Shown one piece after another: positions 20,640-32,183 of a DNA stretch of 64,000 nucleotides; positions within the stretch are counted from its first letter, which is position 1; each line of letters starts with the position of its first letter. The DNA comes from Rhizomucor pusillus (taxonomy: Eukaryota > Mucoromycota > Mucoromycetes > Mucorales > Lichtheimiaceae). The stretch lies in the NCBI GenBank assembly GCA_900175165.2, contig FWWN02000635.1, positions 55,997 through 119,996 on the forward strand. Reading direction: 5' to 3'. The notes beneath the pieces are model-generated. The model was not told where the DNA came from and did no database searches. It was given only the letters and a program-made list of their open reading frames with translations. A program made the position numbers and the translations under genes.

Positions 20640-21861
20640 TTGCAGTTTGCGTGGAAGGAGAAGGAGAGCGGTGGAAAAGGGGATTTGCAGTTGAACGTGC
20701 CGTGGCTCGTGAATTGAAATCTATTATTGGGGAATCTCCGACCATTGAGCAGAACATTCGTCCAACATGCAATGAAAGCGGCGTTTCACATTGCAATGAT
20801 AGACATCTTTTCCAATTTAAGCTACTCACTATCTACAGAATTGACACTCTGATCAATTAACAGATTATGAGAGGAATTTAGCAAATCACTGGAATATCCT
20901 GTTAACATCTTGGGTTACCAAACATACTTTAACAGTGAGCATGTACAAACATCGCCCCATCTTCTTGCTCTGCTCTCCTCTTTCTGCCTTTGGTTTATAT
21001 TTAGTTTTCTATCATATATAGCCTTTAATGCATGCGTTCTGTTGAAGAAAGGCTCTCATCTCCACTAATAATAAAGATGACTCCAATAAGCTATCCGCTG
21101 TTCTATTCTCTATATCACTACTTCTCCGATCCGCTCGGTTCTTAGTCTTTATCCGATCCATTCAGCCTTTCATCTATTTGGCATTATTTACATAGTCTAG
21201 TGCGTGATTTGCGTACAGACCCTGTTCCTGTTTCTGTACGTAAATCAGGACAGAAAATTCAGCTGCAATTCGCAATGTGTGCTTTGAACAACAGTCGCAA
21301 GCTACTACCTTTGATCAAAAAAAGAGATCGTTTTCATAAATAACTCCAAATCTATGCACCGGATGGACCGGAAAACTATTGACAGTCTGATTGGCACGCT
21401 TTATGTTGATATGTACACGATACTTGACCGGATTGAGTTTCAGAATTTCTGTTGGAGAAGGAAACGAGTGGCCGTTGTCATAAGTGCGTCGGTTTGAAGC
21501 CAAACATTCACATCATCAAAGATTGTCTTGAGAAGTATGATCATTGAAGAATGGGCAGGTCGCAATATTGGACTTGGAACGCTTCATTGTATGTAAAATG
21601 ACACGCATTATTTTGGTGCCTTACATGACATGTTGTGCCATTATTTAGGACACTAGCACGACAGAGCTGGAACCACTATAGCCAACAGCACCTCCATACT
21701 TGATGCCTTGCAGCATACTTACAGTCTAACGGATACATCGATTGTATCTTAGCCTTGCAGGTTGGTATTCTCGAGATAATGAGGCTGATATCAAGAGATA
21801 TATGGAAGGACAAGTCGGTGTTTGTTCCTTCTTCCCCTCTCTCTCTCTGCTATTTTCCAAA
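20640..21861. other. Intergenic, divergent promoter region bZIP / EFM4
   Basis: 1.2 kb shared upstream region of two divergent genes. The long leader next to the bZIP gene is typical of a regulated factor. A short minus-strand open frame at 21315-21503 has no recognisable family. No gene is called. Confidence 0.55.
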
Positions 21862-22721
21862 ATGGATCAACCCGACTTTGAAACGTCAGAGTTGGGAACC
21901 AAAGCCTAGCAAGTACTTTAGTTTCTAATCGGCCGTAATCAAGAGTTACTTACGAGTGTACAACTTTGTTCTTTTCCCCGTTGCCGACAATAAATAGTTG
22001 GGACGCCGTGTATGATCGCGAAAACACCAACTTTAACGAGATTGGCGATATTGGCGAGATATGGTAAAGAGCGAGAACAGATCGCTCTCTGCAGCGAAAC
22101 TGCGGACGCTGATACATTTATGCGACATCAGGTTTGGCGAAGAAAGCGTCCAAAAAATGGTGCAGTGGGTCTGCGATCATGTCACCGATCCTCAATCCAG
22201 CATTGTCGATCTTGGTTGCGGCAATGGCCACTTGCTGCTCGAGTTGGCAGCTGAAGGATACAAAAACTTGCATGGCATCGATTACTCGGAGGCAGCCATC
22301 ACGTTGGCAAAATCTGTCGCTCAGCAACGAGAATATGGCTTCATTAAATACGACACTGTCGATTTGCTGGCTGGCACTTGGGATGCGCAATTCGATGTCA
22401 TCCTCGATAAAGGCACGTTTGATGCCATTTCATTGAACCCAGAGTTGCCTGATGCTCGCCAGAAATACGTATCGGCCGTGCGCAAAATTATTAAACCTCA
22501 AGGCTTAGTCCTAATCACCAGTTGCAACTGGACTCAGGACGAACTTGTTAAATTGTTTGGTTCCGGTAAGGCAGATATGAATGAATTCTCATGTACATGT
22601 TTAAACCAACGCAAATCAATCATCAGAGTTCGTATATCACTCGCATGTCAAATATCCCACGTTCTCGTTTGGTGGACATAGTGGCTCCAAAATCTGTACA
22701 GTAGCATTCAGCACCAAGTAG
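21862..22721 (+). CDS. EFM4: Protein-lysine N-methyltransferase EFM4 (eEF1A methyltransferase)
   Basis: Four exons (21862-21908, 21998-22063, 22132-22565, 22627-22721) give 213 residues: MDQPDFETSELGTKAYWDAVYDRE...FNEIGDIGEIWFGEES. SAM-binding motif I is IVDLGCGNGHLLLELA, then HGIDYSEAAI. Post-motif DKGTFDAISL carries the seven-beta-strand methyltransferase signature, and the end EFVYHSHVKYPTFSFGG is diagnostic for the EFM4/METTL10 family. The enzyme methylates a lysine of elongation factor 1A in the cytosol. The first intron (21909-21997) is GC-AG (GCAAGT), confirmed because the join creates the family motif AYWDAVY. The stop lies 48 bp from the stop of the convergent 4E-T-like gene. Confidence 0.95.
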
Positions 22722-22769
22722 CAAACATGATCCATTTTTATTGTCTCCACGACGATTTATTGTCTGTAT

Positions 22770-25312
22770 TTATCGACGATCCCATCCTTGGTTCTTTGCA
22801 AGCATCTGTGGAGGAATCATATGCGGTGGAGGCATGCTGTTAGGCGCGAATTGCGGTCGGACGTGGGGTGGGAAGGGTGGAAGCATCGGTCCTCCCATAT
22901 GGTGAGGAGGTGGTGGCATGGGTTGCATCATAGGCATGCCCTGACCAAACGACAAGGGCATTGGAGGCGCCATTTGCTGGCCTTGCCCTGCACTGTAAGC
23001 CATTTCCAACGGTCGGCCCAAGGGCAGCTGATGACCGGTCGAATTGGGGGAATATCGTGGCTGTTGTTGCTGTTGATGCTGCAGTAAGGGAGAAGGTGCA
23101 TAGGGCAACGTTCCCGGTATCTGTTGGATTTGAGCTACTGGGGAAGGTTGTTGTTGTTGCTGCTGCTGCTGCTGTGGTTGCTGAACCGTTCTATTGATCA
23201 CCGGGGAACGGTGCGTCGAAGAAGGCGATGCCCCGGTTACCGAGAGCGATTTGGATGATTTATGCGATATCGTAGATGGAGATCCAGCAGAAGATCGAGC
23301 ACTCATCTGTCGCAACACCGAAGTCGGCAGATTTCCGGCAAATAAGTTAGTGGCAAGCTTCGTCTTTGGAGTTTGCTGCGATTGTGCATTCTCAATATTC
23401 TCGTTGGTCTGAGGAATCTCTTGTTGCTTCTGTGTAGCAGCAGGCTCTTCGTCTTTGGATGGTTCTAGCTCTCGGACGGAGTCATCCGATTGCAGCGCTG
23501 CTCCCGTTGCTGCGCTCCGGGACTCGAACAAGCGAGCAAGCTTGGGATTTTTCACATTTTCTTTCTCCGGCTGGTTGCTATCAACGGGCTCATCCTTCGA
23601 CAGAGCTGGAGACTGGACGGCGCTGGATGAAGAAGGATCCTTGGTTGCGCCTGGGACGGTAGGCTAAAGATGATTTTCTTTTAATATGACAGCACCGTGT
23701 TACAATACACAGCTAAATCTACGTACCTTTGGTTGCGACAAGATCTTGAGTACCTTGTCGAAACCTATGGCATCTTGTTCAGGCTTTTCATTTTCTGCTG
23801 GAGGTGTAGCTGCCGAGGTCTTTTTAGCACCTAGCGTCCTCAATACATCCTCCTCTGACAGCATACGGATGTCCGATGATGTCGATTGCGCGGCCGATGG
23901 TATATTTTCGGGAGTTGATACGTTGCCGATGGTACCTTGAAAGAGTTCGTTAACCGAGATAGACTTTCCATGGCCTGGTGGTGCAGGCGGCGATGCTGAA
24001 GCTTGCTTATCCTGTTCCTCGCGTTTTGCAAAAAACTTTGCAAAACGCGACCCACGTTCACGACGAGATACAGGTGACGGTGTAGCTGTAGCATCCAAGA
24101 TCAAAGGGCTCAACATGTCTAGACTAGACGGAGATCCAACATCCATCTTTTGCAGGTCGAACTTTAGCATCCTTTCGATATTCTCCTTATCTTCGGGAGC
24201 TACTACGTGTTAATGCAATCCATTGAAAGATACAACCTAATATGTCTGAGTTTACCTGAGACGGCGTAGAACGATCCTGGCAGCTGTGACGCCGGTGCTG
24301 ACGCTGGGACGGTTTCCTTGTGCAACCCATCTTTTTGCTTCATAGTTGATTTCCACGCTTCCAGGTCGTATCCAAGGGAAGCGGCAGCAAGATCAGATTC
24401 GTAAGACACAGATTCCAAGGATTCGTTTTTGACACTTTGGTCGGGAGGCGTGTAATCCATCCACTCTGGCAGCTTTTCATGCGTACCGTTTCTTTCAAGT
24501 TGCTCGCCAACACCGCTTCTGCAGCGATCTAAAAAATTACCGGTTAAATTATTTATGCAATAGGCAAGACAGGTTCTATTGTACTTACTGTCTCTTCGAT
24601 TGGCTCCACCGCGATCATGGGGATTGCGTTTGATATTACTTGATGGAGAAACGCTTCGCTGACCTGTTGTTTTTCGCATATGCTTGCCATCCCGGTTATT
24701 CAGTCTCGAGTCATGCAGCTAAATTGGAGTTCCTTAGCTCTCTCTAACGTCTCCTTTTTCGACAGATACTTTCGATCTGCCATTTTCCCCCCAATACATA
24801 CATTGTGACGATGGCGATTGCTGTGATGTTGCTGGGTAGATTGTGATGATTTACCATCTTCTGTGCGTTTTCCATAAGAGGGAGAAGAGAACACGGATTT
24901 GTTGGGTGCAAGTCGAATGTTTTTATCTATTGGGTTCGCTAGAAAAGGAAAAAAAAATAGAAGGAATAAATGCTTCAGCGTCATGTTGCTTAAATGCAAA
25001 CAGCATTAAAAGAAGCCTACCTAATATTCGAGACGTGACAGTACCATTTAGAATGTTTTTAGGAACTTCGGCGTCGTCGCTAAAAAATTGGGATCCCACG
25101 TCAACATCCCATTTGCTCCTTTCTCCTAGCACCATACAATGCTTCGTTCGATTGATATATTACCCAAACCATGTAGATATAGAAGGCATGTCTGCCGGTT
25201 TGGCAACAAGAGGACTGTTGTGCAGTGCTAAGAGTACTCGCGTGGAGTATCGAATAACTTGATCTGAAGTGTCTGCATCTGGCACTTCCCGGATGCCCTT
25301 TTCGTCTGACAT
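22770..25312 (-). CDS. 4E-T-like eIF4E-binding protein
   Basis: Seven exons (25312-25164, 25118-25021, 24938-24802, 24718-24589, 24528-24256, 24202-23727, 23663-22770) give 718 residues of largely disordered sequence. Near the N-terminus RYSTRVLLAL holds a canonical eIF4E-binding Y-x4-L-L motif (Tyr22, Leu27, Leu28). Next come SKWDVDVGSQFF, LPEWMDYTPPD, SRFAKFFAK (the aromatic short motif of 4E-T), SISVNELF and LRTLGAKK. The last exon has long polyQ and Pro/Met-rich stretches ending QGWDRR. Metazoan 4E-T/Cup proteins tether eIF4E to decay factors and P-bodies to repress translation. The motifs and their order fit, but overall similarity is motif-level, so the exact role is inferred. Confidence 0.75.
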
Positions 25313-25964
25313 GTTCACGCTGGGTGTGATCGTCTTTAGAAATGCTATTTTTCAATTGTTACGGATGTCGAGAGGAAATGAGAATCAAATTGTTGTGAGG
25401 AGTAAGTTGTTGTATATGTGTATGTTTGTAAGCGTGAGCGGTGTGTGAGTGTGCACACAAAGGTTGACCTTTTTGAGTGAGAAAGACGACAGCAGAGATT
25501 GAGAGTTGGGGGGTTTAAGTCCGATTGCACTGGTGCCCGCTTGATTGCCCTTCGCACTCACCCCCGGTCAGCGAATGATTTTTGCTTGGTCGACGTGGAT
25601 TGATCATTATCGTCCAATAGAGCAAACCCGTTTATCCTCAATTGTTTACGATTCTCTAATGTATAGGCTCTCTGTTCTAATCATGTCAAAGATGAAATTA
25701 GATGCAATCCGTATATTATGTATAGTAAGATTTTATGCACTGTAACAAAATAGAGAACTCTACAGGTAAGCGACAACAATTGGTGCATTGAGAATTCTCA
25801 TTGCAGAGTAGAAATAGAAGGTTTTGACAAATAGATGCGTATAGCGTCGTGTACTCGTTTTGTATCGTGAGCACTTTGGATAGGAGCGGACATCCTATTT
25901 ATGCGCACCAAAAGGGCAATAGCTGCGCCTGGCACTTTTGAACCTGGAAGATCAGCAGCAAGGC
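25313..25964. other. Intergenic, divergent promoter 4E-T-like / protoporphyrinogen oxidase
   Basis: 650 bp between two divergent start codons. No coding signal was found; short pyrimidine/purine tracts near 25390-25500 only. Confidence 0.6.
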
Positions 25965-27722
25965 ATGACAACCGTTGCAGTACTAGGAGGAGGAATATCT
26001 GGCCTCTCTGCTGCGTACTATCTCGCTCGGCTTGCTTCTCCGAAGACGCGAATCGTGCTCATTGAAGGCAGCGATCGCTGTGGAGGCTGGATTCGCAGTC
26101 AACGGACACAGGAACACGGTATCCTCTTTGAAGCCGGCCCTCGCAGTCTCAGACCCGTTTCTACCAGTGGAGTTGTAACGCTTGAAATGGTGAGGAGGAG
26201 GGAGGAAGAAAGGAGCATACATGTCCTGCCCCACTGATTATGTTCCCAAACAATATATTAGATTAAACATCTCCAACTGGATGAAGATATCATTGCAGTG
26301 CCAAAGACAGACCCTTCTGCGAAAAACAGATACGTCTATTACAACGATCACATCAACGTTCTACCAAACTCACTGCGTTCGTTTCTTTTTCATAAACCCG
26401 ACGTCATGAAATCGGTGCTGTCATCTATCCTTTTGGAACCATTCAAACCGGTCAGCAAAGTACAAGACGAATCCATTTATTCTCTTGTAGCGCGAAGATT
26501 CAACGAGCACGTAGCATTGAATCTCGTTGGTGCAATCGTACATGGTATCTACGCCGGCGATATCAAGCAACTTTCTGTTAAATCGACTCTAAGACTTCTT
26601 TATGACAACGAACATGTCTATGGAAGTATTGTCAAAGGAATGCTCAAAGGCGGTGCAAAGTCAGAAAGATTCAGAGAACGTGGTATGGCCGCGCGCGCAC
26701 GCAAAGACGATCCGGACTGGTTTGCAGACATGGAACAGCAGAGTGTCATTGGCTTCAAGGACGGGACAGAGGCATTGACGCACCGTCTGCGGCGTTGGCT
26801 GGAAGCACAGGATAATGTACAAGTAGTCATGGGTGAACCCGTGCGCAAACTAGACTTTAACGGTGACAAAGAATGCAAGGTAAGAGAAATAGTAATATTA
26901 CTTTGCAAGCATATATCTAACACTCCAGAATTTGGATAGATCACCACAGATAAGCAAACCTTCCACGCTGAGCATGTTATTTCTGCCTTACCTTCCAAAA
27001 CTCTCGATACTCTTATCTCCTCCTCCTCTTCTTCGTCATCATCATCAAAACCGCTTCCTCACCTTTCTGCGAACCCATCAGTGGACGTTGCTGTCGTAAA
27101 CCTTGCATATACACCAGATACAGCAAAGTTGGATCTTGACGGATTTGGATTCTTGACACCGCATCCCGATTCCAAGTACAGAGTACCTGTTCCAGGCACT
27201 TTGGGGGTGGTCTTTGATTCAAATGCTATCAAGGGCCAAGATTCGAACAACTTTGTAAAGGCGACCGTCATGATGGGCGGTCACCAGTGGTCGCAGGCTT
27301 TTAATGCGCCTATCGAGCAGCTCGACCCGCAAGATGCATACGACAAAGCTATCCAATCCATGAAATCCTACTTGGGAATTGATGCCCAGCCTGTACAGTC
27401 TATGATCCACTTGCAAGCTAAATGCATTCCTCAGTATCTAGTCGGACATCAAGAATGTCTCAAGGAGCTGCACTTTGCTGTGAAAAATAACTTTGGGCAC
27501 TCGCTAAGTGTTACTGGAGCCAGTTACTGGGGAGTTAGCGTGCCTGATTGTATCAAGAACAGCCGAGAACTTGTGGAAGAACTCGTCGTCTCGGGTGCAC
27601 TAGGTTCCAGGAACAAAATCATTACTGGCTTAAGCCGCGTTGAAGAACTGCATGATAGCGATAGATTCCGCGACAGCGCTCGTATTAGCAAAGGCCATGT
27701 CAATGTCCTCATGAGATCATAG
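25965..27722 (+). CDS. HEM14: Protoporphyrinogen oxidase (haem biosynthesis)
   Basis: Three exons (25965-26189, 26262-26879, 26940-27722) give 541 residues, the family's usual length. The FAD enzyme converts protoporphyrinogen IX to protoporphyrin IX at the mitochondrial inner membrane, the penultimate haem step. The N-terminus has the dinucleotide-binding VAVLGGGISGLSAAYYL, then ERCGGW-type DRCGGWIRS and EAGPRSLRP. Central LVGAIVHGIYAGDIKQLSVKS is a family signature, and the C-terminal half holds LGVVFDS, TVMMGGH and the FAD-contact segment GASYWGVSVPDCI. A run of nine Ser residues interrupts the sequence after LISS; it is a low-complexity insertion within an otherwise normal protein. The start was taken at the first ATG, directly before the FAD fold, so no presequence is visible. 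Confidence 0.95.
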
Positions 27723-27989
27723 ATTTTCGTGTACATCATTCCCTCGTTTTGTTTGGCACACCCCTCTCAATCACTATGCAAATGTAATACAATCTGGTGA
27801 ACTACTCTCCTATATTCACAGCATTCAAGAGTCGTCCTCCAGTGCAAAACTGAAAAGTATTCGCGCTCATCCTTATAGTTTAATTGAATGCGGAACATAC
27901 ACGGTTTGCTGATTGAGTTGTAAACCAAAGTGCAAGGGTTTCTGTGTTTTTTCGTAAAACTATCGCCGTGCGTGCGTGCGTATACGTTT

Positions 27990-29011
27990 TTACTGTGGCG
28001 GAGGGGGTGGTGGTCGTCCGTACATGCCAGGTCCGCCCTGATGTGGGTAGCCTGGAGGAGGCTAAAACACAAGTGGTAAGTCTATCTATCCACTTTCCCT
28101 TCCGTTTGTAAAAAAAAAAAAAAAAATGCGCTTACCATGCCCGGTCTGAAACCTGGTGGTGGCGTTCCCGGTGCACCGGGAGGTGCGGGTGGTCTGAATC
28201 CAGGTGGTGGCGGTCTAAAGTTCTGTGGAGGCATACCAGGTGGAGGCGGACGGAAACCAGGTGGAGGCTACGCAACAGTTATGTTTGGATATCATAACAT
28301 ATATCATTCTCTTATTGAAACTTACTGCTTGACCGGTTGGAGGCATAGGTGGACGGCCATAGGCCACTGGAGCTGCTTGAATACCAGGTCGTGGTTGCAT
28401 CATCTAAAGTATCGACGCAATTTAGTCATCATATTCCACCTCGCATTAACAAAGTTCGCACCTGTGGAGATGGACCGCCGACGCCTCTTACAGGTCCCGA
28501 TAATCCGGCCATTGGGCCGCCTGGTGGTGGCATTGCAGGCATACCTCGACCGACGGGCTACAACAACAACGACGTTTAGATATCTCCGTTGCTATTCTTA
28601 AACAGATATGTCGCTTACTCTTCCCATGCCGGGACCGGCCGTCAATGTAGGACCACGTGAGGTCGTTTCAGTTGTCGGTGGCGGTGGGCCATCAATGCTT
28701 ATACTGACGATCGTTTCTCCACGAAGAATAACTAATCCCAATGTCCGCTTCTGTTCTAATTCGTCTTGCTGCTGTTGCTTTGTGTTTTTGCCCTTTGGCT
28801 TAATCTTGCGGAACTCCTCGCAATCTGCAAGTACAAGGTTCATGTGCTTGTCAAACGCAAGCATCTGACCCGTCAGTGTGCGTGAATCCGACAGCGTGAT
28901 CCGCAGACGGTAGTTGATAATGTTTGTCATCTTTGAACTTTTCGACTGAACCAGTTTTTGAATCAATTACACTTGATTGTATGCTTTGCCTGCGCGTGCA
29001 ATACTTACCAT
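27990..29011 (-). CDS. SMB1: Small nuclear ribonucleoprotein SmB
   Basis: Six coding exons (29011-29009, 28945-28619, 28557-28462, 28403-28326, 28267-28136, 28061-27990) give 235 residues. The N-terminus [21 protein letters not shown] is followed by Sm1 ([22 protein letters not shown]) and Sm2 ([22 protein letters not shown]). A Pro/Gly/Met-rich tail with repeats such as [11 protein letters not shown] ends PPPPPPQ, as in SmB/B'. It forms part of the heptameric Sm ring on spliceosomal snRNAs. The first coding exon is the ATG alone: GTAAGT follows the start codon at once. The tail is cut into four exons at repeat boundaries. The gene is divergent from mitochondrial uS8 with 168 bp between starts, suggesting a shared promoter. 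Confidence 0.95.
28107..28125 (+). repeat. Homopolymer A tract (poly-T on the SmB coding strand)
   Basis: A run of about 17 A residues inside the last SmB intron (28062-28135), near its donor side. It is a simple length-variable tract with no other function apparent. Confidence 0.8.
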
Positions 29012-29179
29012 GGTGAATAAATTGCGTGCTCCCGCCGGATTTCGCGTCTACTAAAGTTCTGAGGGGAGGGGGAGCCAGATGCTCCTCCCCTCAATGTGCG
29101 GTCGTGCAAAAATGCTAGTGGCTTTGCATAAGTTGAGACCCCATCCCCCAAGTTGAATATTGCCTTTTCTCCTGCCGAC

Positions 29180-29641
29180 ATGCCACGCATTCACGACCTC
29201 TGCGCTCGAATTCAAAACGGATTCCGTGGACGATTGCAGTCGATTGCCATTCCTGAAACTAAAATGAACCTTGCTGTGGCAAACATTCTGTATCGTCAAG
29301 GTTTCATTTCGGCAGTTGCGCGCGGCAACCACCTGGGACCTGACGCCGAGTATACCCCTACGACCAACGAAAACATTGCCACCCGACGACTTTGGCTCTC
29401 GCTAAAGTATAAAGACGACAAGCCGGTGCTCAGCTCCTTGTCAGTAATTAGCAAGCCTTCAAAGCGAGTTATCTTTACCGTCGAGGAAATGAAGCGCATT
29501 GCTAGCGGACGCCGTGCAAAGTTTATCAAGCCTCTGCAACCCGGCGAGATTGCGATCGTAAGCACCAACCGTGGTGTGCTCGACTTACACGAAGCTATTG
29601 AAAAGAAGGCTGGAGGTGAAGTCTTGTGCCGTGCATCTTAA
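29180..29641 (+). CDS. MRPS8: Mitochondrial small ribosomal subunit protein uS8m
   Basis: A single exon of 153 residues beginning MPRIHDLCARIQNGFRGR and ending GEVLCRAS. It contains the bacterial-type S8 features: N-terminal helix with ARIQNG, the central LYRQGFISAV, KYKDDKPVLSSLSVISKPSKR, and the C-terminal IVSTNRGVLDLHEA (bacterial consensus S-T-S/N-K/R-G) for 16S rRNA binding. The length and lack of cytosolic uS8 features place it in the mitochondrial ribosome. The ATG at 29180 was chosen because it begins the S8 fold; upstream in-frame sequence has no ATG. Divergent from SmB, and convergent with NIF3 (141 bp between stops). Confidence 0.93.
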   Translation: MPRIHDLCARIQNGFRGRLQSIAIPETKMNLAVANILYRQGFISAVARGNHLGPDAEYTPTTNENIATRRLWLSLKYKDDKPVLSSLSVISKPSKRVIFTVEEMKRIASGRRAKFIKPLQPGEIAIVSTNRGVLDLHEAIEKKAGGEVLCRAS

Positions 29642-29782
29642 GACTGTTGCTTCCATGTCTTTCTTTTTCTTTTTTTTTATTCACCAATCCATTCCCAACC
29701 CAAAATGTGCCATCCAGTACCTTTCAACTGTTTTCTGTAATTATACGGTTTCATTTAAAATAGATACGATTTTTTTCACTTT

Positions 29783-31008
29783 TTACATGATCGTCAATGG
29801 ATCTTTATCTACTTTGCTGACGACTACTTCGATTGCATCTCCTTCCTCGCTTCGTTCGTTGGCCAGCATAGATTGGAGTTTGGGTTGCAGCACAGCCGAT
29901 AAGTACCCACGCTCCGTGTTCGAATGCTCGCCTTTGAGAAATGTTGTCAAAATACCGTGAAAACAAAGAAAAATGGTCCAACATCCAAAACTTACATAGA
30001 ATGACAGATGTGTTTTTGGCAAGTGCAGCCAGCACATCATGGTGACCCATCTCACCAGTGAAGAACAAGTCAGCATCAACCGGGTTAAGGACGGAGGATC
30101 CGGATCCTGCACAGATAGCAACAGTCTTGATGAGATCATCCGCGTGCTCAGCCTTGGCTACCCTCACTATTAAGCTGCAGTCAGCACCGAGTACCCATAA
30201 AGATAACACAAACATATCCCTACGTACGGAATGGCAATCCTGTCAACTTCTTGATCCGATCAATAACAGTGAAGAACGGTGTGGGATCGTCGTATGTGAA
30301 AAGTCTCCCAGTACCGGATTCTTCGTGACCTGGAGGCATTTTTGTTTTTTGTTTCCTTGCATTAGATATTACAAGTAATTTACAAATAACAATTCATTCC
30401 TCACCCTCGGGTGGGTTCTCGGCCGGTACAATGGGTTGTACCATGCCTTTACCGAGACCACTCGCCAACCAATCATTGACTAGATCAAAACATGTTTTAA
30501 AAATAAGCTTTTCCTGTTTCCCACGATGACGTATAATCACCTCCATCTACGCAATTGTCGCATGCAGTGTGGGGCGAGTATATGCCGACGCCGCGTGCCA
30601 CGGCCTTCATAACGATATCTTGCTTGACGTCTGCCTGTGTCAAGCGTTTCATGGCGCGAAAAATAGGCGGATGGTACGCGACAATGGTGCCGACCTGCGA
30701 TAAAACAAATAATGTTACTGAATTATGCAACAAGAAAGCGATTTAGCCAAAACACATACTCGCGGATCAGACAAGGCTTCATCCAGTACTTGAGGTGTCA
30801 GGTCGATCGTGAGAAAGACCTTGCTGAATTTGGGAGACGGGAATGGTGGTTCTGCATTCATTCAGGCATAAGACAACTCGCGAACAAGATCATGACAGCG
30901 TGCAATTCACCAACCAACAAGCACTCCAACGTTGTCCCACGATGTTTCTGCCAGCTCTAGAGGCGCGATCGTGCGCATGCACTTGACAACTTTGGATAAC
31001 AAAGACAT
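29783..31008 (-). CDS. NIF3: NIF3-like protein (NGG1-interacting factor 3 family)
   Basis: Seven exons (31008-30915, 30851-30760, 30694-30541, 30479-30405, 30329-30228, 30166-29996, 29931-29783) give 278 residues. Motifs: LELAETSWDNVGVLV, VFLTIDLTPQVLDEAL, AYHPPIF, YSPHTACDNCVDGVNDWLA, VAICAGSGSS, ADLFFTGEMGHHDVLAA and the closing CEHSNTERGYLSAVLQP. The His and Glu residues in these blocks bind the dinuclear metal site of the family. NIF3 proteins are conserved from bacteria to man; proposed roles include GTP cyclohydrolase-type chemistry and stress functions, and the cellular role in fungi is unsettled. The start codon lies 80 bp from that of the divergent NmrA-like gene. Confidence 0.95.
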
Positions 31009-31088
31009 TTTGCAAAACACAAACGCGTAAAAGGTATAAATAGATGCAAGTTAAAGAAGAAAAATCGACTCGTCAAAATATATTGAAA
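31009..31088. promoter_or_regulatory. 80-bp divergent promoter between NIF3 and NmrA-like genes
   Basis: Only 80 bp separate the two start codons. It must hold both 5' leaders and core promoter elements, or the transcripts overlap. A TATAAAT-like stretch (gtataaata, 31035-31043) is oriented towards the NmrA-like gene. Confidence 0.55.
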
Positions 31089-32183
31089 ATGTCTCAGCAA
31101 CAAGCCTGCGTGATTACAAACGTTGACTCTTTCCTCGGTTATGCTCTGGCATATCGCATCCTGGAAGCATGCCAAGAAGAAGGCTCCCGCCACCATCAAC
31201 TTCGTCTCCTATGTCGCGACCGCTCCGGACTCGAGCAGCTTGAGAAATTGGGTGGCCAAATCATTTGCCTTGACTACCGCGATGAGCACAAGCTCAAGGA
31301 AGCCATGCATCAAGTGCGCGCCGTCATGCTTATCCCGGAACACTCAAGGGAAATGAGACAAGAAGGCGAGTGTGTTATCCGCGCTGCACGTGAAGCAAAC
31401 ATCGAGCACATGGCCATATTCTCAGTGTAAGCCGAAAGAAACTATCTAGTAACGAGATCATCTGTTTGATGTACTTTTTCTAGTATCGCCGCCGATCGCG
31501 CTTCTGAAGGCAACATTATCCATCAAATGTACCAATTGGAGCAAAAAGTCAAGGAGCAGTTCCGCGAGAACCACTGTGTCGTGCGCACTCCTATGTTCAA
31601 CCAGGTGTTCTACTACCTTTGGCCCGAGATTGAGAACAAGAACGCGCTGGCTCTGCCCGTCAAAGAAGACTGCCGCTGGGGCGCTGTCAACGTGCGCGAC
31701 GTTGTTGAGGCTGTGTGGAAACTGGCCAAGGAGCACCAAAAGGATCGCGGCGCATTCTGCGGCTTGCTAGGCAGCAAGAAGCAATTGTACGAGTTTACTC
31801 CTCAGCGTAACAGAAACGGCAAGGAAATCGCGCGGGAAATTTCCGAAGGCATGGAGCGCAAGGTCGAGTACCGCCAGATCGAGCGCCACCAACTTGAACA
31901 GTATCTCAGGGGCATCCGCGATGATCGCCGCTTCCGCGAAAGACCCGAGGAAGAAAACCGATCAAATCGCGGCAGCGTTGAGCGCGATAGACCTTACAGT
32001 TTCCCCTTGGGCCGCTTCCTCAACGATCAATGTATCAATTTATTCCTCGAGTTTTGGGAAATGGCCAACCGCAACCAGGTCGACAAGGTGTCCAACGATC
32101 TTGAAGAAATCCTTGGACGCAAGCCGATCGAACTTCGCAAATACTTTGAAAGTAACCGTGATCAATTCCGTCGGCTCCGCTAA
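31089..32183 (+). CDS. NmrA-like NAD(P)-binding protein
   Basis: Two exons (31089-31426, 31484-32183) give 345 residues. The N-terminal half is a Rossmann-like fold: ACVITNVDSFLGYALAYRIL (a degenerate TGxxGxxG motif), LRLLCRDRSGLEQL, GGQIICLDYRD, VRAVMLIPEHS and a predicted strand before IAADRASEGN. WGAVNVRDVVEAVWKLA is the usual atypical-SDR C-terminal strand. This fits NmrA/NAD(P)-binding proteins that sense nucleotide redox state rather than act as dehydrogenases, since no YxxxK catalytic pair is visible. The C-terminal region is highly charged (DDRRFRERPEEENRSNRG) and ends FRRLR. Target and pathway are unknown. Confidence 0.75.
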
